A DNA stretch of 64,000 nt, from the NCBI RefSeq assembly GCF_019355055.1, contig NZ_CP048411.1, forward strand, positions 496,001-560,000, given 5' to 3'. Below, piece by piece: positions 18,949 to 30,002 of the stretch. This DNA comes from Pseudomonas sp. MTM4. GTDB lineage: Bacteria; Pseudomonadota; Gammaproteobacteria; Pseudomonadales; Pseudomonadaceae. Under the pieces are notes generated by a model. The model did not search any database and was not told the DNA's origin. It saw only the letters and a program-made list of their open reading frames with translations. Made by a program: the position numbers and the translations under genes. Positions within the stretch are counted from its first letter, which is position 1. Every line of letters starts with the position of its first letter.

Positions 18949-20226
18949 ATGACTGTCGTCGTCTTCCTTTCTTCACTGTTTGGCTTCATGGCCTTCGGCA
19001 TGCCGATCGCATTCGCGCTGATTCTCACTGGTGCGGTGCTGATGTGGTATCTGGATTTCTGGGATGTGCAACTGCTGGCCCAGAACCTTCAGGCCGGAGC
19101 CGACAGCTTTCCACTGTTGGCCGTGCCGTTCTTCATTCTTGCCGGTGAATTGATGAATGCCGGCGGCATTTCTCGTCGCATCATCAACATGGCGCAGGCC
19201 TATTTCGGCCACAAGCGTGGTGGGCTCGGGTATGTCGCGATTGCGGCCTCGGTGCTTCTAGCGAGCATGTCCGGCTCGGCACTGGCGGACACTGCCGCGC
19301 TGGCCACGCTGTTGCTGCCGATGATGCGTGAGCGTGGTTATCCGTTGAGTTCGTCATCGGGCCTGGTGGCGGCCGGCGGAATCATCGCCCCGATCATTCC
19401 GCCTTCGATGCCTTTCGTGATTTATGGCGTAGTCACCAACACGTCGATCAGTCAACTGTTCCTCGCCGGTATGGTGCCCGGTTTGATTATGGGCGCGGGT
19501 CTGGTGGTGGCCTGGACGTTGATCGCACGCAAGATCGAAGAGCCCCCTCAGGAAAAAGCCACCCGTGCCGAGCGCCGCAAGGCGCTGGTCGACGGAGCAG
19601 CCGCTTTGATGCTCCCGGTGATTATCGTCGGCGGCTTACGCGGCGGGTTGTTCACGCCAACCGAGGCAGCAGTAGTGGCAGCGGTTTATGCGCTTGCCGT
19701 TTCGACCTTGCTGTATCGCGAACTCAACTGGCGCGGCGTAATAGAAGTGCTGACCCGCGCGAGCCGTACCACGGCGTCAGTCATGTTCCTCTGCGCCGCG
19801 GCAATCGTTTCCGGCTACATGATCACACTGGCGCAATTGCCGGACGAGATCGCCATGATGCTCGGCCCGCTGGCGCAAGATCCGAAGCTGCTGATGGTTG
19901 CCATCATGGTGCTGATGATTGCGATTGGCATGGTGCTCGATCTGACACCGACCATTCTCATCCTTGGTCCAGTGCTGGCGCCTATCGCGGTCAAGGCCGG
20001 TATCGATCCGGTGTACTTCGGCGTGATGTTCGTATTGATCGGCTCCATCGGTTTGATTACGCCGCCGGTGGGCACTGTGCTGAACGTTGTCGGAGGTATC
20101 GGCAGGTTGCGCATGGAGACACTGGTGCGCGGAGTGATTCCATTCTTCGTTATTTATTTGCTGATCGTCGCACTGCTGGTAGCCGTGCCGGCGATCATCA
20201 CCGTGCCGCTGCAATGGTTGCGCTGA
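18949..20226 (+). CDS. TRAP transporter large permease (DctM)
   Basis: 425 aa, highly hydrophobic with about 12 segments, normal for DctM. Signature regions include GMPIAFALILTGAVLM, the SGSALADTAALATLLLP motif and GGIIAPIIPPSMPFVIYG. It forms the Na+-coupled channel of the TRAP transporter. Upstream is the kinase-DctQ fusion and downstream dctP, so all three parts of one transporter are present. The neighbouring kinase and LacI-type regulator point to gluconate or a related sugar acid. Confidence 0.93.
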   Translation: MTVVVFLSSLFGFMAFGMPIAFALILTGAVLMWYLDFWDVQLLAQNLQAGADSFPLLAVPFFILAGELMNAGGISRRIINMAQAYFGHKRGGLGYVAIAASVLLASMSGSALADTAALATLLLPMMRERGYPLSSSSGLVAAGGIIAPIIPPSMPFVIYGVVTNTSISQLFLAGMVPGLIMGAGLVVAWTLIARKIEEPPQEKATRAERRKALVDGAAALMLPVIIVGGLRGGLFTPTEAAVVAAVYALAVSTLLYRELNWRGVIEVLTRASRTTASVMFLCAAAIVSGYMITLAQLPDEIAMMLGPLAQDPKLLMVAIMVLMIAIGMVLDLTPTILILGPVLAPIAVKAGIDPVYFGVMFVLIGSIGLITPPVGTVLNVVGGIGRLRMETLVRGVIPFFVIYLLIVALLVAVPAIITVPLQWLR

Positions 20227-20323
20227 TCGGGGCAGGTACTCGCTTCGCAGCGGCATTCAAGTTTCGCCTTGGCGAGAAAAGCTTCACCTTCATTTCATCC
20301 ACAACAACAAAAGGTAAGACAGC

Positions 20324-21340
20324 ATGAAACGATTTCTCATAGCGGCCCTGGCGGCCACCACCCTCGGTAGCGCCATCACGGCGGTCAGCGCACAAGCGGC
20401 TGACGACGTCCGTTCGCGCATGATCCGCTTTGGTTATGGCCTCAACGAAGACAGCAACCAGGGCAGGGCGGCGAAGCTGCTTGCCGAAGAAATCGCCAAG
20501 GCGTCCGACGGCAAGCTCAAGATGCGGACCTTCGCCTCCGCTAGCCTGGGTTCGGACGATCAGATGCAGAACGCGCTGATGGGTGGAGCGCAGGAAATGA
20601 TGGTTGGCTCGACGGCAACGCTGGTTGGCATCGCCGAGGAAATGGCGGTTTGGGATACGCCGTTCCTCTTTGAAAGCGAAAAGCAGGCGGATTACGTGCT
20701 CGACGGTCCGGTAGGGCAGAAGGTCATGGATGCGCTGGAAGAGAAAGGGCTGGTTGGCCTGGTCTACTGGGAGAATGGCTTCCGCAATCTCACCAACAAC
20801 GTGCGCCCGGTCGAGAAGATGGAGGACTTCAACGGCATCAAACTGCGCGTGATGCCCAACCCTGTATTCATCGATACGTTCAAGCAGATGGGCGCCAATG
20901 CGGTCCCGCTGCCGTTCTCCGAACTGTTCACCGCGCTGGAAACCAAGGCGGTCGATGGCCAGGAAAACCCCTACAACACCATCCTGTCTTCCAAATTCTA
21001 TGAAGTGCAGAAGTACCTGAGCGTGACCAATCACGTCTACAGCCCTTGGATCGTCACAGCGTCCAAGCGCTGGTGGGATGGCCTGTCCGAGACCGAGCAG
21101 AACATCATCATGGACGCGGCGAAGAAGTCGCGTGATTCGGAGCGCGAAGACACCCGTGCCGAAGCCCGCGAAGCCTTGGCGCAAATCGAAGAGCACGGCA
21201 TGGAGATCAACAAGGTCAGCCCTGAAGAAATCCAACGTATGCGCGAGCAGGCCAAGCCGGCGATTCAGACCGTGATCGATACGGTCGGCGAGCCATTGTT
21301 CAATGAAGTCCAGGCAGAAATCGCGAAGGCGCCGAAGTGA
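20324..21340 (+). CDS. TRAP transporter solute-binding protein (DctP)
   Basis: 338 aa. Signal peptide MKRFLIAALAATTLGS to SAQA, then the DctP fold. IRFGYGLNEDSNQGRAAK lies at the start and FNGIKLRVMPNPVFIDTFKQMG carries the conserved Arg that contacts the substrate carboxylate. VDGQENPYNTI is the standard family motif. AAAGGTAAGA precedes the ATG. It binds the sugar acid in the periplasm for the DctQM permease. It lies 98 bases after dctM, so translation is not coupled. Confidence 0.93.
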   Translation: MKRFLIAALAATTLGSAITAVSAQAADDVRSRMIRFGYGLNEDSNQGRAAKLLAEEIAKASDGKLKMRTFASASLGSDDQMQNALMGGAQEMMVGSTATLVGIAEEMAVWDTPFLFESEKQADYVLDGPVGQKVMDALEEKGLVGLVYWENGFRNLTNNVRPVEKMEDFNGIKLRVMPNPVFIDTFKQMGANAVPLPFSELFTALETKAVDGQENPYNTILSSKFYEVQKYLSVTNHVYSPWIVTASKRWWDGLSETEQNIIMDAAKKSRDSEREDTRAEAREALAQIEEHGMEINKVSPEEIQRMREQAKPAIQTVIDTVGEPLFNEVQAEIAKAPK

Positions 21341-21347
21341 TCCTGCG

Positions 21348-21363
21348 CGCCCCTTCGGGGGCG
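21348..21363 (+). terminator. Short hairpin between dctP and gntR
   Basis: CGCCCC-TTCG-GGGGCG: a 6-bp stem capped by a TTCG loop, seven bases after the dctP stop. No T run follows, so it may stabilise the dctP transcript rather than terminate it. Confidence 0.5.
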
Positions 21364-21407
21364 TCGTGCCGAGGTAGAATTCACGCCTCTCGTCGCTGGA
21401 TCCCGCT

Positions 21408-22427
21408 ATGAGTTCTCGTCGCCGTCGCTCGTTGGAGCGGGTCACATTGTCTGATGTGGCTCGCAGTGCTGGTTGTTCATTGATGTCCGCTTCGCGTGCG
21501 CTGTCGCAACCGGAGCGAGTGTCCGATGCGCTGCGCGAGCGCGTCATGGCTGCGGTCAAAGCGCTGGGTTACGTGCCGCATACCGCGGCGCGAAGCCTCG
21601 CCAGCGCGCGCTCGAATCTAGTAGCTGTGATCATCCCTTCACTGTCGAACGCTGTGTTCGTCGATACCGTCGAGGCGGTTCAGCGAGTCCTGATGCCGGC
21701 CGGGTATGAGCTGATGATCGGCGTTAGTCACTACCGTCCGGAGGAAGACGAGCGCCTGTTGCGTGCGTATCTGGCCCATCAGCCGGCGGGACTTCTGGTC
21801 ACCGGCTTCCAGCGCAGCGATGCCGCGCGCGAAGTGCTGGGCAGCTACACCAGCCCCATCGTTACGCTGATGGAGCTGAGCGATGCGGACGAGGACTATT
21901 GCGTCGGTTTTTCCCAGTACGAAGCAGGCGCAGCAATGACCCGCAAGCTGCTCGAGCGTGGTTACCGCACTATCGCCTTCGCCGCTGCGCAGCTCGACCC
22001 GCGTACCCTGCAGCGTGCCGAAGGTTATCGGCAGGCGATGCGCGAGGCGTCCCGCTACGACCCCGCGCTGGAGCTGCTGACGCCGGAGGTATCCTCCATC
22101 GGCCTTGGCGCCGAACTGCTGGACAGGCTACTGGCCCAGCAGCCAGGCATCGATGCGATCTTCTTCAATAACGACGACCTGGCGCTGGGGGCACTATTCC
22201 GTGCCCGCCAGTTGCAGCTGGCCGTTCCTGGGCGTTTGGCCATTGCCGGTTTCAACGACCTGCCAGCCGCCGCTTGGATGCACCCGGCGCTGACGACCGT
22301 ACGCACCATCCGTGGCGAAATCGGCACGCTGGCCGGGCAGATGCTGCTCAGCCTGATGCGCGGCGAAACGCCAACGCAACGGCGGATAGATGTGGGGTTC
22401 GAAGTGGTGATGCGCGAAAGCGCCTGA
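21408..22427 (+). CDS. gntR: LacI-family repressor of the gluconate genes (GntR)
   Basis: 339 aa. The N-terminal helix-turn-helix and hinge read VTLSDVARSAGCSLMSASRALSQ, then LGYVPHTAARSLAS. A periplasmic-binding-type effector domain follows. In Pseudomonas, GntR represses gluconokinase and gluconate uptake genes until gluconate or 6-phosphogluconate relieves it. The palindrome at 17698 is the likely target. It lies 67 bases after dctP on the same strand and may also be read from the operon. Confidence 0.88.
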   Translation: MSSRRRRSLERVTLSDVARSAGCSLMSASRALSQPERVSDALRERVMAAVKALGYVPHTAARSLASARSNLVAVIIPSLSNAVFVDTVEAVQRVLMPAGYELMIGVSHYRPEEDERLLRAYLAHQPAGLLVTGFQRSDAAREVLGSYTSPIVTLMELSDADEDYCVGFSQYEAGAAMTRKLLERGYRTIAFAAAQLDPRTLQRAEGYRQAMREASRYDPALELLTPEVSSIGLGAELLDRLLAQQPGIDAIFFNNDDLALGALFRARQLQLAVPGRLAIAGFNDLPAAAWMHPALTTVRTIRGEIGTLAGQMLLSLMRGETPTQRRIDVGFEVVMRESA

Positions 22428-22435
22428 AAACTGAA

Positions 22436-22458
22436 CCGGCAGGCATTGCGCTTGCCGG
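22436..22458. terminator. Terminator-like hairpin between convergent regulators
   Basis: Arms CCGGCAGGC and GCTTGCCGG with one mismatch and a 5-base loop. It lies between gntR (plus) and the LysR-type gene (minus). No long T run. Confidence 0.55.
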
Positions 22459-22471
22459 CATTATCAACAGA

Positions 22472-23386
22472 TCAGTCGGCCTGCTGCGCCGCCGTGACCT
22501 GCTGGGCGATCTCGATCATCTGTTCGCGCATCCAGCGGTTGGCCGGGTCTTGATCCGTGCTTTCGTGCCAGTAGATGTGCGTTTCCAGCGGCGGAATGTC
22601 CACCGGCAGCGGTACCTGATGCAGGTCGTGGCGGCGGGCGAAACGCTCCGGCACGGTCACCGCCATATCGGTGTGCTGAATGACCTGAGTAGCCATCATG
22701 TAATGCTGTGAGCGCAGGGCGATCTTGCGCTGCAGCCCCATCTTGCCCAGAGCCAGATCGACCATGCCCAAACCGCTGCGCCGGCTTGAGATATGAATGT
22801 GCGACAGCGATAGGTATTCCTCAACGCTCAGTTTGTCTTTCGCCAGCGGATGGCCGCGGCGCATCGCGCAGACATAGCTGTCCTCGAGCAGCTTGACGTG
22901 ACGCACCTGCGGGTCGGTATTTAGTGGCGCGTCCATGGCGAAGTCCAGGCGCCCAGCCGCCAGCTCCTTGGTGGTCTCGCGGCGCTTGGCCAGCATGCTC
23001 TCGATCTTCACGTTCGGTGCCATGCGGCGCAGGCGTTGGAACAGCGGCGGCAACACCACGGCCTCGGTGAGGTCGGTCATGCTGATGCGGAAGGTCTTGT
23101 TCGCCTGCAGCGGATTGAAGGTACGGCTTTCCTGCACCGACACGCGCAGCAACTGCAATGCGTTGCGCACCGGGCCGATGATGTTCTGTGCCATCGGCGT
23201 CGGCACCATGCCTTGCGCGGTGCGCACGAACAGCGGGTCGTTGAAGGTCTCGCGCAGGCGCGCCAAGGCATTGGAAACGGCGGGCTGAGTGATACCGACG
23301 ATCTGCCCGGCGCGGGTCAGATTCGCCTCGGTATAGATGGCATCGAAGACGATAAACAGGTTGAGATCGACCTTATTCAGGTTCAT
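22472..23386 (-). CDS. LysR-family transcriptional regulator
   Basis: 304 aa. The start MNLNKVDLNLFIVFDAIYTEANLTRAGQ, then ITQPAVSNALARLRE, is the LysR helix-turn-helix of the NodD/LeuO-like branch. The effector domain fills the rest. GGAG lies ten bases before the ATG. It is divergent from the acyl-CoA dehydrogenase gene, 140 bases away, so it probably controls that gene. Effector unknown. Confidence 0.9.
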   Translation of the reverse strand: MNLNKVDLNLFIVFDAIYTEANLTRAGQIVGITQPAVSNALARLRETFNDPLFVRTAQGMVPTPMAQNIIGPVRNALQLLRVSVQESRTFNPLQANKTFRISMTDLTEAVVLPPLFQRLRRMAPNVKIESMLAKRRETTKELAAGRLDFAMDAPLNTDPQVRHVKLLEDSYVCAMRRGHPLAKDKLSVEEYLSLSHIHISSRRSGLGMVDLALGKMGLQRKIALRSQHYMMATQVIQHTDMAVTVPERFARRHDLHQVPLPVDIPPLETHIYWHESTDQDPANRWMREQMIEIAQQVTAAQQAD

Positions 23387-23526
23387 TCCGCAAGCTCTCC
23401 GGCTGGGTCATTCGCGCCGATCATATATCGGTGATGAATGTTTATACACGAGGAAAATAGCGTAGGTAAATCTTCAGCCCTGCACTAGCATTTCGTTACA
23501 TCGTCCAATCCGAAGAAGGTTTGTCC

Positions 23527-24753
23527 ATGAATTTCGCCTATTCCCCCAAGGTTCAAGAGCTGCGTGAACGTGTCCAGGCGTTCATGGATGTGCATGTCTA
23601 TCCCGCCGAGAAAATCTTTTATCAGCAGGTGAGCGAAGGTGATCGCTGGCAGCCTACCGCCATCGTCGAAGAACTGAAGGCCAAGGCTAAAGCTGAAGGC
23701 CTATGGAACCTGTTCCTGCCGGAATCAGAATTGGGCGCCGGGCTGACCAATACCGAATACGCGCCGCTGGCGGAAATCATGGGTAGCTCGGGCCTTGGCC
23801 CGGAAGCCTTCAACTGCTCGGCGCCCGACACGGGCAATATGGAAGTGCTGGTGCGTTACGGCAGCGAAGCGCAGAAGAAGCAGTGGCTAGAGCCGCTGCT
23901 GCGCGGTGAGATCCGCTCGGCCTTCGGCATGACCGAACCGGGCGTAGCGTCTTCGGATGCCACCAACATGGAAGCCCGCGCCGTGCGTGAAGGTGATGAG
24001 TGGGTGATCAACGGCCGCAAGTGGTGGACGTCGGGCGCCTGCGACCCGCGTTGCAAGGTGATGATTTTCATGGGCCTGACCAATCCGGATGCGCCGCGCC
24101 ACCAGCAGCATTCGATGATTCTCGTGCCGATGGATGCGCCCGGTCTCAAGGTACTGCGCCCGCTACCGGTGTTCGGCTATGACGACGCGCCGCACGGCCA
24201 CGCCGAGGTGTTGCTGGAGAACGTGCGTGTGCCTTACGAAAACGTCCTGCTCGGCGAAGGCCGTGGCTTCGAGATTGCCCAGGGTCGCCTTGGCCCGGGC
24301 CGCATTCACCATTGCATGCGCTCGGTGGGTGTCGCCGAGCGGGCGCTGAAGCTGATGTGCGAGCGTTCGGTCAGCCGCACGGCGTTCGGCAAGCCGCTGG
24401 CGCGCCTGGGGGCCAACTTCGATCACATCGCCGAATGCCGGATCGAGATCAATATGGCACGCCTGCTGACGCTCAACGCGGCCTACATGATGGATACGGT
24501 GGGCAACAAGATCGCCGCCAGCGAAATCGCCCAAATCAAGGTGGTCGCTCCCAACGTGGCGTTGAAGGTTATCGACCGTGCCATTCAGATCCACGGTGGC
24601 GCCGGCGTCTCCGAAGATTTCCCGCTGGCCCACTGGTACGCCATGCAGCGCACCCTGCGCCTGGCCGACGGCCCGGATGAAGTACATCGCGCCTCGATCG
24701 CCAAGCACGAGCTGGGCAAATACGTACCGCGCGAGGCGCTGCGTAGCCGTTGA
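23527..24753 (+). CDS. Acyl-CoA dehydrogenase (ACAD10/11-like)
   Basis: 408 aa. Typical motifs: [19 protein letters not shown] (FAD region), [30 protein letters not shown], and [20 protein letters not shown] with [13 protein letters not shown] at the end. The last motif is typical of the ACAD10/11 branch. It should oxidise an acyl-CoA to the 2-enoyl-CoA with electrons to ETF; chain length is not evident. ATG at 23527 has AAGG seven bases upstream; a TTG two codons earlier is less likely. Confidence 0.92.
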   Translation: MNFAYSPKVQELRERVQAFMDVHVYPAEKIFYQQVSEGDRWQPTAIVEELKAKAKAEGLWNLFLPESELGAGLTNTEYAPLAEIMGSSGLGPEAFNCSAPDTGNMEVLVRYGSEAQKKQWLEPLLRGEIRSAFGMTEPGVASSDATNMEARAVREGDEWVINGRKWWTSGACDPRCKVMIFMGLTNPDAPRHQQHSMILVPMDAPGLKVLRPLPVFGYDDAPHGHAEVLLENVRVPYENVLLGEGRGFEIAQGRLGPGRIHHCMRSVGVAERALKLMCERSVSRTAFGKPLARLGANFDHIAECRIEINMARLLTLNAAYMMDTVGNKIAASEIAQIKVVAPNVALKVIDRAIQIHGGAGVSEDFPLAHWYAMQRTLRLADGPDEVHRASIAKHELGKYVPREALRSR

Positions 24754-24771
24754 CGCGCTCTGGTTGTACCG

Positions 24772-24807
24772 AAAGGCAAAGCCATGAACCCTGGCTTTGC
24801 CTTTTTT
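24772..24807 (+). terminator. Rho-independent terminator of the acyl-CoA dehydrogenase gene
   Basis: Perfect 13-bp arms AAAGGCAAAGCCA and TGGCTTTGCCTTT with a 7-base loop and a following T run. Starts 19 bases after the stop. Confidence 0.92.
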
Positions 24808-24854
24808 ATGCGTGGGTTATCTGCTAGTGTGGCGCGCTGGCGATTGGACAAAGC

Positions 24855-24926
24855 GTTCGCGCGCAAGCTCGTTCCTACTGGATCGTGCGTCTCTCGGCCC
24901 GTGTAGGAGTGAGCTTGCTCGCGAAC
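24855..24926. repeat. Canonical Pseudomonas REP pair (REPIN)
   Basis: Two inverted copies of the known Pseudomonas REP related to GTAGGAGCGAGCTTGCTCGC: the left unit at 24855-24878 and the right at 24903-24926. They end four bases from the xylulokinase stop. This is the only copy of this REP type seen in the window. Confidence 0.85.
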
Positions 24927-24929
24927 GTG

Positions 24930-26426
24930 TCACGCCTGCTGATTATGGAGGCCGGTCACCAGCCCGCGATAACGCCGATAGGCCTGCTCGTAAGCTGCGA
25001 CGGCACCGGCCTCAGGCTCGACGGCTGTCGCCTCATCAAGACTGACACAGCGCTCACACATCTCGGCAAGACTGGCCTGCGGATCGCCTTGTCGCGCATG
25101 GCACCACGCCGCCTGGATAGCCGCGCCCAGCGCTGGGGCCTCGCTGTGCGTGGCGCAGATGACTGGTGCATCCATGACATCGGCGATGATCTGCCGCCAC
25201 AGTGGGTTCTTTGCACCGCCACCGATCAAACGAATCCGCTCGCTGCGGATGCCGCTGTCCCGCAGCAGGTCCAGGCCATAACGCAGGCCGAAGGTCACGC
25301 CTTCGAGCACTGCGCGGCAGAGATTGGCGCGAGTGAGGTTGTCGCTGGTCAAGCCGTGCAGGCTGGCGCTGGCCTGGGGCAGGGCGGGTACGCGTTCGCC
25401 GTTGAGAAACGGCAGCATGCTTACGCCATCCGCGCCGATGGGCGCTTGTGCCACCAGTGCGTTGAATTGTTCGAGATCGAGCTGCAGCAACTCGCGGATG
25501 GCGCCATTGGCGTTGGTCAGGTTCATGGTGCAGATCAGCGGCAGCCAGCCACCGCTGGACGAACAGAAGGTCGCGACCGATGGCTGCGAACTGACGCGGG
25601 GCTCATTGCCGTATCCGTACAGTGTGCCGGAGGTGCCCAGGCTCATGGTGATGGCGCCGGGCGCGATATTGCCGGTGCCGATGGCGCCCATCATGTTGTC
25701 GCCGCCACCGCTGGCCACCAAAGCCTGGGGATTGAGCCCAAGCCGCGCCGCCAGTTCAGGACGTAGCGATCCGATCGGTTGGTGGGCTTCGATCAGCTCC
25801 GGCAGGGTCGCTGCCAGCCGGCCGCTCGGGTCGATATGGTGTAGCAGTTCCAGATCCCAGCGGCGGGTACGCACGTTGAAGTAGCCGGTACCCGAGGCAT
25901 CGCCGTACTCGCTGCGACAACGCCCGGTGAGCCAGTAGTTGAGGTAGTCATGGGGCAGCAGGATGTGCGCGATGCGCTCGAACAGCGCGGGATGCTGTTC
26001 CTTCATCCAAAGCAGCTTGGACACCGTGTAACCCGGCGCGATGGCGACGCCCAAGCGCTGCAGCGAGCCGGTCTCACCACCCAGCCAGTCCAGCAGGCGC
26101 TGGTTCTCGGTGGCCGATTCGGTGTCGCACCAGAGCTTGGCCGGCCGTAGAACCTGGCCATCCGCGTCCAGCGTGACCAACCCATGCTGCTGGCCGGAAA
26201 CACCAATGCCAAGCACGGCTGTTCCCTTGATCCCTGCCTGGGCCAGCGCAGCCGCCGTAGCCTTCTCGAACGCCTCGATCCATTGCTCGGTCGCCTGCTC
26301 GCGGCGACCGTTAGGGCCGCTGATCAGTTCATGACTGGCCGAACCTTCACCCAGCACGGTTCCGGTCGCGGCGTCGAGCAGCAGCGCCTTGGTGCCTTGG
26401 GTACCGCAGTCGATGCCTAGAAACAT
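24930..26426 (-). CDS. xylB: Xylulokinase (MtlY/XylB), polyol operon
   Basis: 498 aa, normal for FGGY xylulokinases. MFLGIDCGTQGTKALLLD at the start is the ATP-binding strand-turn, ISGQQHG-like GVSGQQHGLV follows, then PHDYLNYWLTGR and SGGGDNMMGAIGTGNI. It phosphorylates D-xylulose, the product of D-arabitol oxidation by MtlD, feeding the pentose phosphate pathway. AGGAGG lies just before the ATG. It is the last gene of the mannitol operon, eight bases after mtlD; in P. fluorescens this position is called mtlY. Confidence 0.92.
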   Translation of the reverse strand: MFLGIDCGTQGTKALLLDAATGTVLGEGSASHELISGPNGRREQATEQWIEAFEKATAAALAQAGIKGTAVLGIGVSGQQHGLVTLDADGQVLRPAKLWCDTESATENQRLLDWLGGETGSLQRLGVAIAPGYTVSKLLWMKEQHPALFERIAHILLPHDYLNYWLTGRCRSEYGDASGTGYFNVRTRRWDLELLHHIDPSGRLAATLPELIEAHQPIGSLRPELAARLGLNPQALVASGGGDNMMGAIGTGNIAPGAITMSLGTSGTLYGYGNEPRVSSQPSVATFCSSSGGWLPLICTMNLTNANGAIRELLQLDLEQFNALVAQAPIGADGVSMLPFLNGERVPALPQASASLHGLTSDNLTRANLCRAVLEGVTFGLRYGLDLLRDSGIRSERIRLIGGGAKNPLWRQIIADVMDAPVICATHSEAPALGAAIQAAWCHARQGDPQASLAEMCERCVSLDEATAVEPEAGAVAAYEQAYRRYRGLVTGLHNQQA

Positions 26427-26434
26427 AGGGCCTC

Positions 26435-27910
26435 CTAGCTCGCGAGCAACTGATCGAGCGTGCCTTTCACCCCCAGCGAACGCAGCCGCGTCAAGTTGCG
26501 CTCGAAGGCCTCCCGAAATGCAGCCGAACGCGGGATCTGCGTACCGAAGATATCCTCGCGGCCGAGCAGACGCTCGGCCAGTCCTTCGTCCTCGGCGACC
26601 AGGGCCTGGCAGAACACCAGCCGTGGATCGAGAATCCGGTAGCGCTCGCCATTCTCATCGACGCCCCGCAGATACAGCGCCCAGGCTGCGATCACCAGCG
26701 CGGCGCGATCCAGCTCGGCGTTGTCGGCGATCAGCTGGTTGATGGTCGGTACGCTGAACTTGGAGAACTTCGACGAGCCATCCGAACAGACTCGCTCCAG
26801 TTGATCGGCGATGGCGCGGTTGGAGAAGCGTTCGATCAGTGTGCGCTTGTACTGGGTGAGATCGATGCCGGGCACTGGTGCCAGCTGTGGCGTCACGTCG
26901 TCATCCATGTAGCGCTGCACGTAGCGCTTGATCAACGGGTCTTCCATGGTTTCGTGCACATAGCGATAGCCGCGCAGAGCGCCCAGGTAGGTCAGCGCCA
27001 GATGGCTGCTGTTGAGCAGCTTGAGTTTCATTTCCTCATAGGGCGCGACATCGTCGGTGAACTGCACGCCGACCTTCTCCCAGGCGGGGCGGCCGTTGAC
27101 GAACTTGTCTTCCAGCACCCATTGCACGAAGGGCTCACAGACCACCGGCCAGGCGTCGTCGATGCCGTGCTGGTCCTGCAGCGCCTGACGATGTGCGGGG
27201 CTGGTCATCGGCGTGATGCGATCGACCATGGCGTTGGGGAAACTGACGTGGCGCTCGATCCAGCCGGCCAGCTCGGCATCGACCAGCGTCGCGAAGGCCA
27301 GCAGCGCCTTACGGGTGACATCGCCGTTGTGCGGTAGGTTATCGCAGGACATCACCGTGAAGGGCGCAACACCTGCGCCACGCCGCCGGGCCAACGCCGC
27401 ACAGAGCAGGCCGAACACGCTGATTGGCGCGCGTGGGGTGGCCAGGTCGTGCTGGATCTGCGGCAGCGAGGCGTCGAACTGGCCGCTGCTTTCGTCCATG
27501 CAGTAGCCGCCTTCGGTGATTGTCAGCGAGACGATACGGATCGCCGGATTTGCGAGTCGGGTCAAGACCGCCTCCGGGCTATCCTCGACCAGCAGCATGT
27601 CGCGAATGCTGCCGATTACCCGCACCTCGGTATCCGGTCGGTCATCCAGCTCCACCAGGGTGAACATATAATCCTGCGCCGCCAGGGCGTCGCGCATGGT
27701 CCTTTCCTCGGGGCGGGTGCCGATGCCGCAGATGCCCCAGTCCAGCCCTTCACCGGTATTCATCAGGGCATCGGTATAAGCCGCCTGGTGGGCCCGATGA
27801 AAACCGCCAACGCCGATATGGGCGATGCCGGTGCTGACCTTTTCCAGGGCATAGCCGGGGCGCTTGATGTTGGCCGGCAGGCGTTGCAGATTCTGTTCGT
27901 TCAACTTCAT
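26435..27910 (-). CDS. mtlD: Mannitol/polyol 2-dehydrogenase MtlD
   Basis: 491 aa. N-terminal HIGVGGFHRAHQAAY is the nucleotide-binding start of the long-chain polyol dehydrogenases; the catalytic Lys lies in KLKLLNSSHLALTYLG, with the conserved Asn and His nearby. It oxidises D-mannitol to D-fructose with NAD+, and in pseudomonads also D-arabitol to D-xylulose and D-sorbitol to fructose. The ATG at 27910 is preferred over an in-frame GTG four codons earlier, since GAG lies seven bases before it. A weak hairpin (27986-28010) separates it from mtlK. Confidence 0.93.
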   Translation of the reverse strand: MKLNEQNLQRLPANIKRPGYALEKVSTGIAHIGVGGFHRAHQAAYTDALMNTGEGLDWGICGIGTRPEERTMRDALAAQDYMFTLVELDDRPDTEVRVIGSIRDMLLVEDSPEAVLTRLANPAIRIVSLTITEGGYCMDESSGQFDASLPQIQHDLATPRAPISVFGLLCAALARRRGAGVAPFTVMSCDNLPHNGDVTRKALLAFATLVDAELAGWIERHVSFPNAMVDRITPMTSPAHRQALQDQHGIDDAWPVVCEPFVQWVLEDKFVNGRPAWEKVGVQFTDDVAPYEEMKLKLLNSSHLALTYLGALRGYRYVHETMEDPLIKRYVQRYMDDDVTPQLAPVPGIDLTQYKRTLIERFSNRAIADQLERVCSDGSSKFSKFSVPTINQLIADNAELDRAALVIAAWALYLRGVDENGERYRILDPRLVFCQALVAEDEGLAERLLGREDIFGTQIPRSAAFREAFERNLTRLRSLGVKGTLDQLLAS

Positions 27911-27985
27911 TGGATGTCTCACGGATAGGCGTGTGCGTCCGAACTACGGGATCTGCCATAGCGGTTGGCGACACGGGAGCGGATG

Positions 27986-28010
27986 GCAGGCTGCCGTTTG
28001 GGCGGCCTGC
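27986..28010 (-). terminator. Intra-operon hairpin between mtlK and mtlD
   Basis: GCAGGCTGCC and GGCGGCCTGC with one mismatch and a 5-base loop. No T run. It may lower or stabilise expression of parts of the operon rather than end it. Confidence 0.45.
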
Positions 28011-28020
28011 CCAAGCTGAT

Positions 28021-29124
<1,104 letters not shown>

Positions 29125-29158
29125 CTTCGAATCCTCTGTTGTTCTTCTCGGTTTGGCG

Positions 29159-29992
29159 TTATTTCACGGCGCCGAACGACAGGCCGCGGACCAGCTGTTT
29201 CTGGCTGATCCAGCCGAATATCAGAATGGGTGCGCAGGCCAGGGTGGAGACGGCCGAAAGCTTGGCCCAGAACAGGCCCTCGGGGCTGGAGTAGGAGGCG
29301 ATCAGCGCCGTCAGCGGCGCGGCATTGGCGGAGGTCAGGTTGAGCGACCAGAAAGCCTCGTTCCAGCACAGGATCAGCGACAGCAGCATGGTGGAGGCCA
29401 GCCCGCCCTTGCTGATGGGCAGCAGCACGCGGAGCATTTCCTGCGACAGGGTGGCACCGTCCATGCGCGCCGCTTCGAGAATGTCGCGCGGGATGTCCTT
29501 GAAGTAGGTGTAGGTCATCCAGACCAGGATCGGCAGGTTGATCAGCGTGTAGATGACGATCAGTACCGTGCGGCTGTCGAGCAGGCCGAACTGCTTGGCC
29601 AGCAGGTAGATCGGCACCAGCACGCCGACCGCCGGCAGCATCTTGGTGGAGAGCATCCACAGCAGGGTGCCCTTGGTTCGCTTGGTCTCGAAGAAGGCCA
29701 TGGAGTAGGCCGCCGGAATGGCGATCAGCATGCCCAGGACGGTGGCGCCGAAGGAGATGGTCACCGAGTTCCAGGCGTACTTGAAGTAGCCGCTGCGCTC
29801 CTGGATATGCACGTAGTTGTCCAGCGTCGGTGTGAAGATGAATTGCGGCGGCGTGGCGAAGGCGTCGATCTCGGTCTTGAAGCTGGTCATCAGCATCCAG
29901 AAGATCGGGAAGAACAGCAGCAGCGCCACCGCCCAGGCGAGTACGCCAACCAGCAGGGTGTTGAGGCGGCGACTTTGTTTCAGCGTCAGCAT
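29159..29992 (-). CDS. mtlG: Polyol ABC transporter permease MtlG
   Basis: 277 aa with six predicted membrane helices. The EAA loop reads [20 protein letters not shown], the contact with MtlK. This is the MalG-type partner of the CUT1 permease pair. GACAGACC lies upstream of the ATG, ten bases after the mtlF stop. Confidence 0.92.
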   Translation of the reverse strand: MLTLKQSRRLNTLLVGVLAWAVALLLFFPIFWMLMTSFKTEIDAFATPPQFIFTPTLDNYVHIQERSGYFKYAWNSVTISFGATVLGMLIAIPAAYSMAFFETKRTKGTLLWMLSTKMLPAVGVLVPIYLLAKQFGLLDSRTVLIVIYTLINLPILVWMTYTYFKDIPRDILEAARMDGATLSQEMLRVLLPISKGGLASTMLLSLILCWNEAFWSLNLTSANAAPLTALIASYSSPEGLFWAKLSAVSTLACAPILIFGWISQKQLVRGLSFGAVK

Positions 29993-30002
29993 CGGTCTGT
30001 CC

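Noticed and set aside
20198..21559. 453-aa open frame on the minus strand over dctP
   Set aside because: Shadow of dctP and gntR on the other strand; low-complexity His/Arg/Gln-rich translation with no domain.
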